The notes below the pieces were generated by a model. It saw only the letters and a list, made by a program, of their open reading frames with translations. It did no database searches and was not told the origin of the DNA. Below are positions 43,801-53,641 of a stretch of 62,933 nt of DNA, piece after piece. The position numbers and the translations under genes are program-made. This DNA comes from Gammaproteobacteria bacterium (GTDB taxonomy: Bacteria > Pseudomonadota > Gammaproteobacteria > UBA6429 > Thiohalophilaceae), in the NCBI GenBank assembly GCA_026197095.1, contig JAPHTF010000108.1:1-62933 (forward strand), written 5' to 3'. How positions within the stretch are numbered: position 1 is the first letter of the stretch; each line of letters opens with the position of its first letter.

Positions 43801-46149
43801 TTAGGCTTTTTGGCTGTTATTTACATTAAATACTAAAGTTAAAATAAAACAGCCAAGTACACCAAACGTCACCGTTTGTCCAAGGGCTGATAATACCGGT
43901 ATGTCAGAAAAGCCCAGTATACCGAAAGTAATCAGGGTTGAGGAGGCGCTGATAAAAATGCCATGCAAGCGATGTTGATAGTCCTCAGCTGAAGTCCACC
44001 TGCGGTCAAAAAATAAGCTGTAATCAAGTCCGATCCCCACAATGAGTAATAAAGCCAGAATATGGAATAAGGTGAGGTGGGCACCCAACATCACCTGGAT
44101 ACTGACACTGAGAAATACGGCAAGGACGACAGGTAATAAAATAATGCCAGCGCGAAGAACCGGTCGAATACTTAGCAATATCAAAGCGATGATGATTGCG
44201 CCAGTCAACAAGCGGAGCAAGGCTGTTTGTTGATAATCAAACATGAGTGATGAGGTCGCTTGCCTTAAGTTGAGATAATAGGGTGCAATATCAGGCTGCC
44301 CAGCAAGCCACTTAGCCAGGTTCGACTCATTTTGAACACCGCTAAGTCGGATAATAGACACCCACTCATTATTTTTAAAAAAGAGGTCTTGCTGCAGTAG
44401 TTTATTCAGAGGCGTGTTACTGATTTGTTCAATGCTAAGCGGTGGTAAGTTTTTGCTATGTTCTACATCATTAATAAACGTTGAAAAAAATGATTTTTTA
44501 AACGGAAGTGATGCGCTTGCAGCATGTAAATTATTTTCCAGTTGATCTCGGTCGGGTAATTGTTGCTGCTTTAAACGCTGACTTTTTTGACTGGGGAAAA
44601 AATCAATAACAGAATATATAGTGTTCGCTAACTGTTTATTTTTTAATGCTTGTAAATCATTTACTAGCTCTTCTGTACGTTGTAACAGGTTTTCTGGATT
44701 TTTATCTTTAATTAAAAATACATGGTTAACATCGGGCGCACCAACAGATTGACGTAATTTTTGATCTAATATTTTTGCCTGTTCAGGGACAGGACTAAGA
44801 TCAGAAATGTTCTTTGACCAGAGAGAATCATAGTTAAGTAATATAGCACTAATACAAAATAGTAAAACAGAAAAACTGACAAAGAATTTATACTTAAAAG
44901 AAAAGTTGAACCGTGATAAATAGGATAAGTAGTGATGATCTTGTTTAATAAAATTAATGCTTAACCAATGTGGAATTATCCAGCGAGTGACCAAAAGAGA
45001 AACGATCAAGCCTGTTACGGCAAACACCGCTAACTGTGATAAACCAGAAAAACCTGTCCCTAACATAGCAAGGTAAGCTAAAGCTGTTGTCATTACACCC
45101 AGTCGTAATGTCGGCCAGATAGACAATATCGTTTGTTGCGGAGTTTGTGATTTAGTGTGGTGACTAAATAAATGTACGGGATAATCTATACATACGCCTA
45201 ATAGCGTTATGCCGAAGGCGATAATAATTCCGTGCACCTGTTGAAAAACAATATTTGTCATACTTAATGCTGCAATAACAGCAGATATAAGCGGTAACAT
45301 TGCAATAAAAAATAAGCGCAATGAACGATAAGACCACCAGAATAACAATGACATTAATATAAGCGCGATAGCGGACAACTTTTTTGAAGTAGACTGAATG
45401 GCTGCGCGTGTCGCAACGGCCATGCTGGCTGTTCCTGTAATTTCGGTTTTAATATTATTGTCAGGTGAAAGCTGATTAATTGTGCTGCGAATATTATCTA
45501 AAGCGCTTTGTTGTTGATCCAGGTTAAAGTTTTCTAAATTCATCTCGACAAGAAGAAGCGCGGCTGTTTTTTCTTTATTAAACCAGACACCATGGTGAAG
45601 AGTATTATTACTACGTTCACTTAACGTGCGTAAATAGTTAAAAAAATGATTTTGTGGATCAGATGAAAGTGTATTTTTAAAAAAATTTATTCCTGAGCGT
45701 AACTCAGTCAGGCGTTGTTTGAGCGACAGGGATAATTCTTCTCTTGAAAAAGAGTGGTTCGGATAAAGTAAGTATCGATATTCAAAAAGAAATTTATATT
45801 CTTTATTAATGAGAGCGCTAATGTTCTTATTTTGCTGTCCATTATGAGTTAATAAAAAGTTCTTATTGGTATCAAGCTTTGATTTTAGTTGCTTGCTTAA
45901 GTTCGCAAGATTTTTAGCGTTATCACCGCTCATGCTGACTATTAATAAACGTGCAGTACTGCCTTGTTGTAGTTCATCAATTAATAGTTGCACATCTTTA
46001 TCTTTGTGCTTGTTAGGCATGAATTGAGTAATATCAGATACAACGTGTAAAGATGAAAAAAGATATACAAGAGAGAGGGCCAGTAAGCTTAACCAGATAA
46101 AATGTGAAACAAGCAATGCTCGCTGATTGTGTATGATGTGCGATAACAT
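43801..46149 (-). CDS. MMPL/RND-family lipid exporter (ApeM-like)
   Basis: This 782-residue transporter has two related halves, each with one N-terminal helix, a large periplasmic domain and about five helices. The RND/MMPL signature is seen in IIAFGITLLGVCIDYPVHLFSHH and HILALLLIVGIGLDYSLFFDRR, both with the acidic Asp in GxxxDY. It would export the finished lipid, or hand it to the LolA-like protein encoded just upstream in the operon. A similar MMPL-LolA pair is part of known APE operons. Confidence 0.9.
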   Translation of the reverse strand: MLSHIIHNQRALLVSHFIWLSLLALSLVYLFSSLHVVSDITQFMPNKHKDKDVQLLIDELQQGSTARLLIVSMSGDNAKNLANLSKQLKSKLDTNKNFLLTHNGQQNKNISALINKEYKFLFEYRYLLYPNHSFSREELSLSLKQRLTELRSGINFFKNTLSSDPQNHFFNYLRTLSERSNNTLHHGVWFNKEKTAALLLVEMNLENFNLDQQQSALDNIRSTINQLSPDNNIKTEITGTASMAVATRAAIQSTSKKLSAIALILMSLLFWWSYRSLRLFFIAMLPLISAVIAALSMTNIVFQQVHGIIIAFGITLLGVCIDYPVHLFSHHTKSQTPQQTILSIWPTLRLGVMTTALAYLAMLGTGFSGLSQLAVFAVTGLIVSLLVTRWIIPHWLSINFIKQDHHYLSYLSRFNFSFKYKFFVSFSVLLFCISAILLNYDSLWSKNISDLSPVPEQAKILDQKLRQSVGAPDVNHVFLIKDKNPENLLQRTEELVNDLQALKNKQLANTIYSVIDFFPSQKSQRLKQQQLPDRDQLENNLHAASASLPFKKSFFSTFINDVEHSKNLPPLSIEQISNTPLNKLLQQDLFFKNNEWVSIIRLSGVQNESNLAKWLAGQPDIAPYYLNLRQATSSLMFDYQQTALLRLLTGAIIIALILLSIRPVLRAGIILLPVVLAVFLSVSIQVMLGAHLTLFHILALLLIVGIGLDYSLFFDRRWTSAEDYQHRLHGIFISASSTLITFGILGFSDIPVLSALGQTVTFGVLGCFILTLVFNVNNSQKA

Positions 46150-46167
46150 AATTTGCTATAGTCCAGT

Positions 46168-46767
46168 TTAGCGGTGGTTATAAATGCTTGTGACAGAACG
46201 ATCATTGTTTGGCTCGGTAATAATTATTTTCATAAGCTTATTTTTTTTGCCAAGCATTTTTATTGAATCAACATGACCTGAGACATAGCTATCATGGGGT
46301 GATAGCAATAATGTCCATGATGTTAAATTATCTTCAAAATTAATTTTAAAGTCTCTTTTAAGCGCGTCATGATCACCAGATAGTAAACTAATAATAGAAC
46401 GTAGAATGATTGAAAACTCCGGATACTCATTCAGATTGATTGTTTGTGTTTCTCCCTGGCTGGTAATTTTAAGTACGTCGGCATGGACTTGTTGCGTAAT
46501 TTTCTCAGGTTTTAAAATAAATTTGGAAAGTTTGTCGGGTGCGATGAACTGAAGCTGGCCTGAAGATAGAACAGGTTGCTCAAGAAAAAAAGCATGTTTT
46601 TCTTCTGTAAAATCAACGGTGCTTTGTTTTATTTGTGCAAATTGAGTGAGTAATTCTGAAAGCTCTGATTTTGGTGCTATTTCAGATTCCACCGCAAGAA
46701 CTGGCGCGGTGGATAAAAATAATAAAATCAGTAAATTTTTTTTAATATGTATTTTTATTTGACTCAT
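46168..46767 (-). CDS. LolA-like outer-membrane lipid carrier protein
   Basis: This roughly 199-residue protein has a signal peptide (MSQIKIHIKKNLLILLFLSTAPVLA) and a LolA-fold domain with QIKQSTVDFTEEKHAFFLEQPVLSSGQLQFIAPDKLSKFI. The start is placed at 46767: the frame is open further upstream, but the longer product would bury the signal peptide. It overlaps the acyltransferase gene by 26 bases. In APE operons this protein shuttles lipid across the periplasm; homology to true LolA is remote. Confidence 0.85.
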   Translation of the reverse strand: MSQIKIHIKKNLLILLFLSTAPVLAVESEIAPKSELSELLTQFAQIKQSTVDFTEEKHAFFLEQPVLSSGQLQFIAPDKLSKFILKPEKITQQVHADVLKITSQGETQTINLNEYPEFSIILRSIISLLSGDHDALKRDFKINFEDNLTSWTLLLSPHDSYVSGHVDSIKMLGKKNKLMKIIITEPNNDRSVTSIYNHR

Positions 46768-47650
46768 CTTGCCAGAAGTCATAAAAGTTGAACCAGTTAT
46801 AAGGATATTTTTTAAGGTAATACTCAATGCGACTAACATATTTCTGTGTTGTGTCTTTAACGTAGTTTTCTCGTTCACCGCGGGCCAACTTTTGACCGTC
46901 GGCAATTTTTTCGATATAGATTTCATACTTATTTTTACCACAATACACACCACAGAAGAAGAAAACAGGGGCTTTAGTTATAGTTGCAAGGGTTAGAGGG
47001 CCTGCGGGAAATTCAACGTCATCACCTAATAACTGGCAGGTAATCCTTTTGTCATTTTTAACATAACGATCTCCTAACATCCCCACCATGATTCCCACAT
47101 TTAAACATTCATTCATTTCCAGCATGGCATTTTCATTGGCAAGATTAATGACAGAATTTTCAAGCTCAGGATTCAGACTATTAAAAACCTGAGTAATCAT
47201 GGCATTATGATCCTGGTACATCAGAATTTTAAAAGGCATTTTATTTTGTATTGCGAGTGAGCGTAAAAGATCAAAACTGCCCAGGTGTGCACCTAACAAA
47301 ATACATCCCTGGCCTGACGCTTGTTGAGTTTCAATATGCTCAATACCGTGAATTTTAATATCAAAGCGATGGAATTGATCCGTTAAAAAATATACACGAT
47401 CAAGAATGGTCGCGGAAAAATAAAATATATGTTTTGCAACCTGCCATGAATTTCCTGTTAGTCCATTAATTCTTTTTAAATAATGCTCGGAGGCTGTGCG
47501 CACTTGTGCTGAAGTCAGATAAAAATAAAATGTAATAGGGTATAAAAAGAAACGTGCAAAAAAACGTGAGGTATGTAGTGCTATCCAGCAAATTAATTTT
47601 AATGTTGCGGGATTACTGCGTTCTTTTTTTACTGACCAGTCCTGACTCAC
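46742..47650 (-). CDS. Lysophospholipid-acyltransferase-type acyltransferase
   Basis: This 302-residue protein has the HxxxxD motif in ILLGAHLGSFDLLRSL (about residues 125-140), as in lipid A acyltransferase HtrB-like proteins, and a membrane anchor near residues 20-55. It probably attaches the acyl chain made by this operon to a lipid or glycerol backbone. The stop overlaps LolA, and the start overlaps the upstream dehydratase gene by 4 bases, so the operon is tightly coupled. Confidence 0.86.
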   Translation of the reverse strand: MSQDWSVKKERSNPATLKLICWIALHTSRFFARFFLYPITFYFYLTSAQVRTASEHYLKRINGLTGNSWQVAKHIFYFSATILDRVYFLTDQFHRFDIKIHGIEHIETQQASGQGCILLGAHLGSFDLLRSLAIQNKMPFKILMYQDHNAMITQVFNSLNPELENSVINLANENAMLEMNECLNVGIMVGMLGDRYVKNDKRITCQLLGDDVEFPAGPLTLATITKAPVFFFCGVYCGKNKYEIYIEKIADGQKLARGERENYVKDTTQKYVSRIEYYLKKYPYNWFNFYDFWQDESNKNTY

Positions 47651-47943
47651 TGCAGACTCTTTAATTTTAGTTGGCCAGTGACGATTTTAATGTCGTTATG
47701 TGAACAATTAAAACCTATTGTTGTTTCACTTTTTTCATGAATTTCTACAGTAACCGTTTGTTCAGCTAATAGCGGGCGGATAAATTTTACCATTGCAATA
47801 CTGCTAACAACAAAGTCAGGTTTCAGCGATTTAATAATATTGATCACTTCATCAAGAATCACAACACCTGGTACAACAGGGTTGTCAGGAAAATGGCCTT
47901 TTAAAGAGGGATGCGAGGCATGAATAGTAAAAGTGTAATTCAT
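47647..47943 (-). CDS. Small FabZ-like hotdog dehydratase (ApeI-like)
   Basis: This 98-residue protein has the FabZ-type active-site motif LKGHFPDNPVVPGVVILDEV (His plus the later Asp/Glu). It is shorter than FabZ, as usual for ApeI-like proteins. With the ApeP-like protein it gives the cluster two different dehydratases. It lies between the AMP ligase and the acyltransferase. Confidence 0.85.
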   Translation of the reverse strand: MNYTFTIHASHPSLKGHFPDNPVVPGVVILDEVINIIKSLKPDFVVSSIAMVKFIRPLLAEQTVTVEIHEKSETTIGFNCSHNDIKIVTGQLKLKSLQ

Positions 47944-47955
47944 TAAAGTTTATTT

Positions 47956-49284
47956 TTATGCTGAATCTTTCAAATGCTTATTATTTCGATATTGCATGAG
48001 TAAATTAACAAGATTTTTCAGCGGTAGTTTGCCTGTTTCATTATAAGGTAATTTTTCAACTTTAATGAGTGGTCGAGGCAGAAAAGCATGATCTACTTGT
48101 TGGCTCAAAAAAGAATTAATCTCCTTAACACTTAAACACGGTGCGATAACAAATGCAGCAACACGCGCTTTCTCATCAGGTTTTTCATTTGGCATAAAGA
48201 ACACGGCATCATCTACACCCTCTAATGAGCACAGTTTTATTCTTAAATCATTCAGTGAGCCGCGTTTACCGGCTATCTTAATCAGGTCAGATTGACGGCC
48301 TAATAAATAAAAATACTGTGCATCAATGTGCTTAATTTGATCAGGTAATAATATTTCTTCACCTGCTATGGGGGTTAATAAACAGGCACTGGTTAGTTTT
48401 TCAGAAAGTTGATAGCCTGCTAACAGTTTCCATGCCGGGCTTTGTGTGGTTAACCGTGTGGCGATGACCCCTGCTTCACTACAACCGTAAATTTCATGCA
48501 CGCTCGTGTGCAAGTGTTTTTCTACATCTTGAGCAAGTTGTTGCGACAATGGTGCGGTTGCAGATAATACAAAATCTATACCTGGCCACTCTAAGTGCGC
48601 CTGGACACAGGCACGTAAATGAATGGGTGTGGTTACCAGTATAACTGGCTTATTGGCCACACTCAGTGCTTGCCGGATGTCTTCTGGAAAAAAAGGTTTA
48701 TTACTCCAAACACAGACACCTGTTACGAGCGGAAAGATTATTGTCGTTTCAAAGCCGTACATGTGTTGCGGTGGCACAGTTGCGACTAATGTGTGTTGTG
48801 ATAAATGATTTAAATTAAGCTGTTGTGCAACACGTTGTGCACTGTCAACGAGCATGCCCCACTTTTTTAAATTTGCTTTTGGCTTGCCACTGCTACCCGA
48901 GGTGAAAACAATCGCGACAACCTGGTTTATATTTATTTCGTCAGGAAAGGAAATATTCCTGGCTGCCTTGCCTTCTAACAATTTTTCTAATGCTTCGTCA
49001 TTTAAACGTTGTGTATCACTATATTCATCTTCGATTTTTTTAATTTCATTTTCAGCATAATGAGCAGGTAAGAGACAAATATTTTTTTGAATGATATTAG
49101 CAACAAAAGCAAGGGCAAAGAGATAACGATCTTCACAGAGGTTTATTGCATATTTATGTTGTTGCATATTTTCTGCAACAAGCAGGACGTTTTGTTTAAA
49201 TGTTTTATGCGAGATTTTCTTATCTTTATAAATAAAGATAGGCATATCTAAATCTAAGCTATGTAAGACAGGCAGAGAATTCAT
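47956..49284 (-). CDS. Acyl/aryl-CoA or ACP synthetase (AMP-binding enzyme)
   Basis: This 442-residue adenylate-forming enzyme has the P-loop FTSGSSGKPKANLKKW (about residues 131-146), the VSATAPLSQQLAQDV region, EIYGCSEAGVIATR and the C-terminal lysine in LPYNETGKLPLKNL. It would activate the starter acid, probably by loading it onto the operon's ACP. Its natural starter (aromatic in known APE pathways) is not predictable, and no ammonia-lyase is encoded here to make cinnamate or coumarate. It overlaps the COG4648 gene by 4 bases. Confidence 0.88.
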   Translation of the reverse strand: MNSLPVLHSLDLDMPIFIYKDKKISHKTFKQNVLLVAENMQQHKYAINLCEDRYLFALAFVANIIQKNICLLPAHYAENEIKKIEDEYSDTQRLNDEALEKLLEGKAARNISFPDEININQVVAIVFTSGSSGKPKANLKKWGMLVDSAQRVAQQLNLNHLSQHTLVATVPPQHMYGFETTIIFPLVTGVCVWSNKPFFPEDIRQALSVANKPVILVTTPIHLRACVQAHLEWPGIDFVLSATAPLSQQLAQDVEKHLHTSVHEIYGCSEAGVIATRLTTQSPAWKLLAGYQLSEKLTSACLLTPIAGEEILLPDQIKHIDAQYFYLLGRQSDLIKIAGKRGSLNDLRIKLCSLEGVDDAVFFMPNEKPDEKARVAAFVIAPCLSVKEINSFLSQQVDHAFLPRPLIKVEKLPYNETGKLPLKNLVNLLMQYRNNKHLKDSA

Positions 49285-49901
49285 TTTTTTTGCTGCAAGC
49301 TAGTGGGACGAATTTTAATGATTTTTTTCATGAACTCAAAAAATCCGACTTTGATTTCGCCTGCAAAGTGATATTTTCGATAGATAAATTCTACAATAAA
49401 TAAACTGGCAATTAGCATATAACTAATCAGATGAGTAAACAAAGACCAGCTTTCTATTGAGAAAAAAACGGCAAGTACAATACTTGTTATTGCCATGAAC
49501 AAAAAAAATAGCGCCCAAATTTTGGTAAGTGAACGATTATAGCGCATATGTTTATCTTCAAGCTTGTCATTAAACATAATGGCATAACGGGTAATGATAG
49601 GTGTTTGGCCTTTAGCTAAAGACTGGATAAAAAGTATAAACAAACTCATTAATATAAGAATGGGCGGAAAATAAACCAGGTATTCGACAGTGTCTTGTTG
49701 GGTAAAATAAGCTATGACAGAGATCAATAACAACAAGGTTAATCCAGAATACCAGTGTTTGTTACGGCATTTTTCAACCGCGACCAGGAAAATAATTAAC
49801 ATTAAGTAAGCAATCAGCATGAGCGGCTGTTTTAGCCAAAGGGCGATATAGGCAATTACCGGGTAGATGACCATCAGTGTTATCGAGAGTTTTTTTAACA
49901 T
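49281..49901 (-). CDS. COG4648-type polytopic membrane protein
   Basis: This 206-residue protein has five or six hydrophobic helices and a loop QTPIITRYAIMFNDKLEDKHMRYNRSLTKIWALFF typical of the COG4648 family found in APE clusters. Its function is not known. It overlaps the AMP-ligase gene by 4 bases and follows the ACP gene after 13. Confidence 0.85.
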   Translation of the reverse strand: MLKKLSITLMVIYPVIAYIALWLKQPLMLIAYLMLIIFLVAVEKCRNKHWYSGLTLLLLISVIAYFTQQDTVEYLVYFPPILILMSLFILFIQSLAKGQTPIITRYAIMFNDKLEDKHMRYNRSLTKIWALFFLFMAITSIVLAVFFSIESWSLFTHLISYMLIASLFIVEFIYRKYHFAGEIKVGFFEFMKKIIKIRPTSLQQKK

Positions 49902-49914
49902 TGATGGTCTAATA

Positions 49915-50184
49915 TTAGTTTTGGCGCTGGGCCTCGATATGATTCGTCAGTTCACGTAGAGACGAAAAAATCTTGGCATTATTAGGGTCATCAGACTTTA
50001 ACTGGAAACCATATTGTTGGGATATAGCCATCGCGAGCTCTAATGCATCGATTGAGTCTAAGCCCAGACCATCATTAAAAAGTGCCTCTCCAGGAGCAAT
50101 ATCTGCCGCAGAGATATCTTCAAGGGCAAGTGAATCGATAATGAGATTAGCAACTTCCCGTTCTGTGGGTGAAAGGTCGGACAT
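49915..50184 (-). CDS. Acyl carrier protein, APE-type
   Basis: This 89-residue protein has the phosphopantetheine attachment motif GLGLDSIDALELA (Ser in DSI). It is helical and acidic. It is the first gene of the 12-gene minus-strand operon. APE clusters I know carry two such ACPs; only one is seen here, which is one sign of a reduced or altered pathway. Confidence 0.92.
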   Translation of the reverse strand: MSDLSPTEREVANLIIDSLALEDISAADIAPGEALFNDGLGLDSIDALELAMAISQQYGFQLKSDDPNNAKIFSSLRELTNHIEAQRQN

Positions 50185-50718
50185 AAATTTAAACCTGTAC
50201 TTCTTATAAATAATAAAAAACGCATGAATAACGCAATATTTCGCATTTTATCATAGTGTTGCGTCTTTTTAACGTATTTTGAGCTACTCAAATAATGGCT
50301 CCTTTTTAGGAGTGTTTTGCCATTATAGCTTTTTCTAAATGTTGGCGTGCTTGACGGGAATTGACCTGCGACTACGACTTAGGAGGATAAATTAGCAGTT
50401 ATTTTCAAGTTACTTTAAATATCATAAAGCCATGTTGATCCGCTAACTAATTGATTTTAATCTAGAATCATATCTCGTGTGAATCATTTTTAAAGCCAGC
50501 CTATGCCACAGCTGTTCACCAAAAAGATACCACGACTGAGCAATAGAGATTTAATTCTTACTGTTGCTGGAATGACGATATCTTTTAATATTAATGCTAT
50601 TTATTAATATCGTTTTTGTATACGCAGCTCAGGTTATTTAAATCAAAAGGATTGTTTAGGATTAGGGGGCATGTCTTTCAAATCACATACTTCTGTGAAT
50701 TTGCCTCCTATACCTTAC
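50185..50718. other. Upstream region of the polyene-like operon
   Basis: This 534-base region lies between the ACP gene and the end of the NO reductase gene. It holds a nested inverted repeat near 50292-50326 (annotated separately). TTGATTTTAATCTA at 50451-50464 is one base off an FNR-type box but is about 270 bases from the ACP start. No gene or terminator was recognised. Confidence 0.5.
50292..50326 (-). promoter_or_regulatory. Palindrome overlapping a TATAAT upstream of the ACP gene
   Basis: ATAATGGC (50292-50299) pairs with GCCATTAT (50319-50326), with an inner CTCCT/AGGAG pair. On the minus strand TATAAT (plus-strand 50322-50327) lies at its upstream edge and could be the -10 of the operon, making the palindrome an operator candidate. 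The -35 is not clear. Confidence 0.4.
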
Positions 50719-53082
50719 TCACCTGAACCGGTACTCACTATCACTTTCATTTAATGTTGAATGCGTATCTAACTCTGGCTTTAGCTTGAATCCTCTTGAT
50801 AAGATAAACCATATCAAGGATAAAACGCCAACAACAAACACCAGGCCACCGACTGATCTAAAGTAGGTCAATGTCTGGAAGACTTCCCCCGCAACGGTTT
50901 GTTGTGCTCTTGCAAGCCAGAAGCCATTGTCTAACACGATAGAGAGTTGATACAAACCGACCGGGAACAGATCAAGGAACATCATTAAAGCAACACCAAT
51001 ATTCAATGACCAGAATGATAATTTAATAATTTTTGGATTCCAGCTCTCGGTATTAAATAGATGTTGGCAACAGAACAATACACCGGCTAATGCGATATTA
51101 CCTTTTACACCAAACATGGCGGCATGAGCATGATTGCCCGTCAGGTAGGTGGCATGTTCAAAGTAATTAACAATGGGAAGGTTGATTAATGATCCCAGTA
51201 CACCGGCGCCAAAAATATTCCAGAAATTTACCGCCAGTATAAATAACCAGACACCATCCATTATGAAATTTTGATGACCGTTTTGCTGATGGATATAGGC
51301 ACCCTTGCCTTCTTTTCTCATTTGCCAGGCATCAAGGGTTAATAGTAAAAGTGGCAAGATCTGCAATGTTGAAAAAACACTGCCCAGGGCAATGACACTG
51401 GTGGGTTTGGCAATCCAGTAGAAATTATGGGCGACGCCAATGGTTGCCGTGATTAAAAATAACATCACCGCCAGGTAGATGGTTTTTTCAGCCATAGATC
51501 TTGTGACCAGGCCCATCTGTACTAAAATGTAGCCGACGATAACCGTGGTGAAGACCTCAAACGTAACTTCCACCCACATATGAACGACCATCCATCTCCA
51601 GTAATCCGCAATCGCCCAGTTAGAGTCAATCGTGGCAAACAAACCAAAGAAAAGAAAAAACACCATTATGCCGCTGCCCCACAATAACCAGGCAGGTATA
51701 GACCAGAATGTTTTTTTAGTGATCCAGGGTTTAATGCCGCGATAGATAATAAAAATCCATAAAGCAAAACCGGCCAGCAATAACATCTGGAAAAATCGAC
51801 CGAGTTCCATAAACTCCCAACCCTGGCTGCCAAACCAGTAAGCAGCAGTGCCTGTAAGTATCCCGGATTGTCCGAAGTAAATACCGAAGACACCACCAAT
51901 ACCAACAACAGCACATATCACAAAGAGTAAATTAATCAGAAATTCCTGGTACCTGGGAACCTCTGCTAAACGAGGTAAAAAGAAAATGGTATAGCCGACC
52001 CAGCACATGAAGAACCAGAATATTTGTAACATGGTGTGGTAGCTTCTTAATATATTAAACGGCAGGACACCGGCTATTTTATGTGCGAATGGACTGGCAA
52101 AATCCATCGCGGCAAGAATACCTGCGAGTACCTGGACGCCAAATAATACAATAGCTAAGGCAAAAAATTTATAAGTAGCGCGTTGAGTAGGACGAACAAA
52201 ACCTTTTTCAAGATCGGATGTTGTTAACAATTGATTACCTGATGCCATAGTAAATGGAGAACCCGGCATGGCTTTCATCTGGCCATAAACATAGAGAACG
52301 ATCATGATGCCAACAAGCAACACAAAAATAGAAACAAAGCTCCACATCATTAACGATGTAGGAGGTGTGTTTCCGGCAGCAGGATCATAGGGCCAGTTAG
52401 AAGTATAACTATAATTGTTACCGGGACGGTCAGCACTGGCTACCCAGCTTCCCCAATAGAAAAATGCCGTGAGTTGTTTTAAATGTTGTGGGTTTGTTAT
52501 GTAATTTACAGGATGAAAGGCTTCCGAAAAAGTTTCATCGGTAAACATTCTTGTATAGTAATAATTTAAATACTCAATAGCATAAATCTGTGCATCATCA
52601 ATAATGGTTACATTGTTTTCTTCAGTATAAGTGTTCTTATGCAAATCAGTTTTAATTTGTGATTCAATTGCACGCTGATCATAATCACTTATGTCAAATT
52701 GCCATTGGTTAAGACGATCATTTTGTGTAACGGAACCCGGCTTTAATTGTTCAGCATAAAAAGCCTTCATCGCAACAGTCATTGCATGTAAAGATTCAGC
52801 ACTAAAGTCTGGCCCACGTTCGGCGCCATCACCCCAGAAAGAACCGTAGTTCATTAAACCTCTAAGATGAAATAACTCCTGTCCTTTCATAATATCTTCA
52901 GAAGATATTATGAGCTCGCCACTGCTTGCCTTAAAGTCTGGAACAGGTGGCGCACCCATATAAGTTGCACCACCCATATAAACCAAACCTGCAATTGAAA
53001 TTAGTGAAACGATCCAGAAGTGAATAAACCAGTATTTTTTACTTAGTAATAAAGTTGAAATGCTATTTTTAAATTCATTCAT
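50719..53082 (-). CDS. norZ: Quinol-dependent nitric oxide reductase (qNOR)
   Basis: This roughly 787-residue inner-membrane enzyme reduces NO to N2O with electrons from quinol. It has the N-terminal extension characteristic of qNOR, in place of the cytochrome c partner of cNOR, then twelve-odd heme-copper-oxidase-like helices. Ligand histidines are visible in LRSYHTMLQIFWFF, MVVHMWVEVTFEVFTTV (His plus the functional Glu) and TGNHAHAAMFG. The start is placed at 53082 (MNEFKNS); an upstream ATG (53094) is open. The product N2O would be handled by the nos genes 30 kb away. No clear FNR or NsrR site was seen upstream. Confidence 0.95.
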   Translation of the reverse strand: MNEFKNSISTLLLSKKYWFIHFWIVSLISIAGLVYMGGATYMGAPPVPDFKASSGELIISSEDIMKGQELFHLRGLMNYGSFWGDGAERGPDFSAESLHAMTVAMKAFYAEQLKPGSVTQNDRLNQWQFDISDYDQRAIESQIKTDLHKNTYTEENNVTIIDDAQIYAIEYLNYYYTRMFTDETFSEAFHPVNYITNPQHLKQLTAFFYWGSWVASADRPGNNYSYTSNWPYDPAAGNTPPTSLMMWSFVSIFVLLVGIMIVLYVYGQMKAMPGSPFTMASGNQLLTTSDLEKGFVRPTQRATYKFFALAIVLFGVQVLAGILAAMDFASPFAHKIAGVLPFNILRSYHTMLQIFWFFMCWVGYTIFFLPRLAEVPRYQEFLINLLFVICAVVGIGGVFGIYFGQSGILTGTAAYWFGSQGWEFMELGRFFQMLLLAGFALWIFIIYRGIKPWITKKTFWSIPAWLLWGSGIMVFFLFFGLFATIDSNWAIADYWRWMVVHMWVEVTFEVFTTVIVGYILVQMGLVTRSMAEKTIYLAVMLFLITATIGVAHNFYWIAKPTSVIALGSVFSTLQILPLLLLTLDAWQMRKEGKGAYIHQQNGHQNFIMDGVWLFILAVNFWNIFGAGVLGSLINLPIVNYFEHATYLTGNHAHAAMFGVKGNIALAGVLFCCQHLFNTESWNPKIIKLSFWSLNIGVALMMFLDLFPVGLYQLSIVLDNGFWLARAQQTVAGEVFQTLTYFRSVGGLVFVVGVLSLIWFILSRGFKLKPELDTHSTLNESDSEYRFR

Positions 53083-53641
53083 AATACATACCACTAAACT
53101 TGCAAAATAATTTGAAAGATTGATTTATGCTCCATGCGGATTTTTATAACTGAGTAACAACCTAGATATTCTTTATGATGTTTTGTTACGACGATAATGA
53201 GTTATCTAATCACTTTATTAAACTAAACAACGCAGCCTGCATAAAGGTCATCGGGATGGCTAAAACTGCGGGGCAGTGTACTATAACTTTATTGCAGATA
53301 ATAAGCGCTTTGTTACTCAAAAATATTTTTTTAATTTTGGATAACAGAAAAATATTTTATTTTATACTATGTCTAAATTTATATTTATTCTAATTCTAAA
53401 TTGCAGCAGTTTAATTTTTATTTTAGTGAAAGCATTTCATTTTTATTATTTGTTTTATATACAATACGCTTGGCATGTAGATGAAAATCAATTCTTATAT
53501 GGTTATGAATAGTATTTTATTTAGAATCATTCTTACATTTTAATAATTATTTTTTATTTTTAATGATCATTTACTTTAACAAGGTAGTTACATAAACTGC
53601 GTTTTCAATTTTTATACACATAGTTACAAGAGGTTTGTTTT
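53083..53641. other. Very A/T-rich divergent region between norZ and the dioxygenase gene
   Basis: This 559-base stretch is extremely A/T-rich, especially 53300-53600, with no credible gene. It must contain promoters for both divergent genes. I found no clear FNR, NsrR or NorR-type site. A palindromic AATGATCATT near 53560 is unremarkable. Confidence 0.5.

Noticed and set aside
46768-46953. Longer start for the LolA-like gene
   Set aside because: The extra 62 residues lie within the acyltransferase gene and would bury the clear signal peptide.
50451-50464. TTGATTTTAATCTA, one base from an FNR-type box
   Set aside because: It lies about 270 bases upstream of the ACP start and after the norZ stop, with no promoter at the right distance; in A/T-rich DNA such a match is expected by chance.
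53175-53393. 72-codon open frame between norZ and the dioxygenase gene
   Set aside because: It is in very A/T-rich divergent promoter DNA, its product has no recognisable motif, and there is no good ribosome-binding site.
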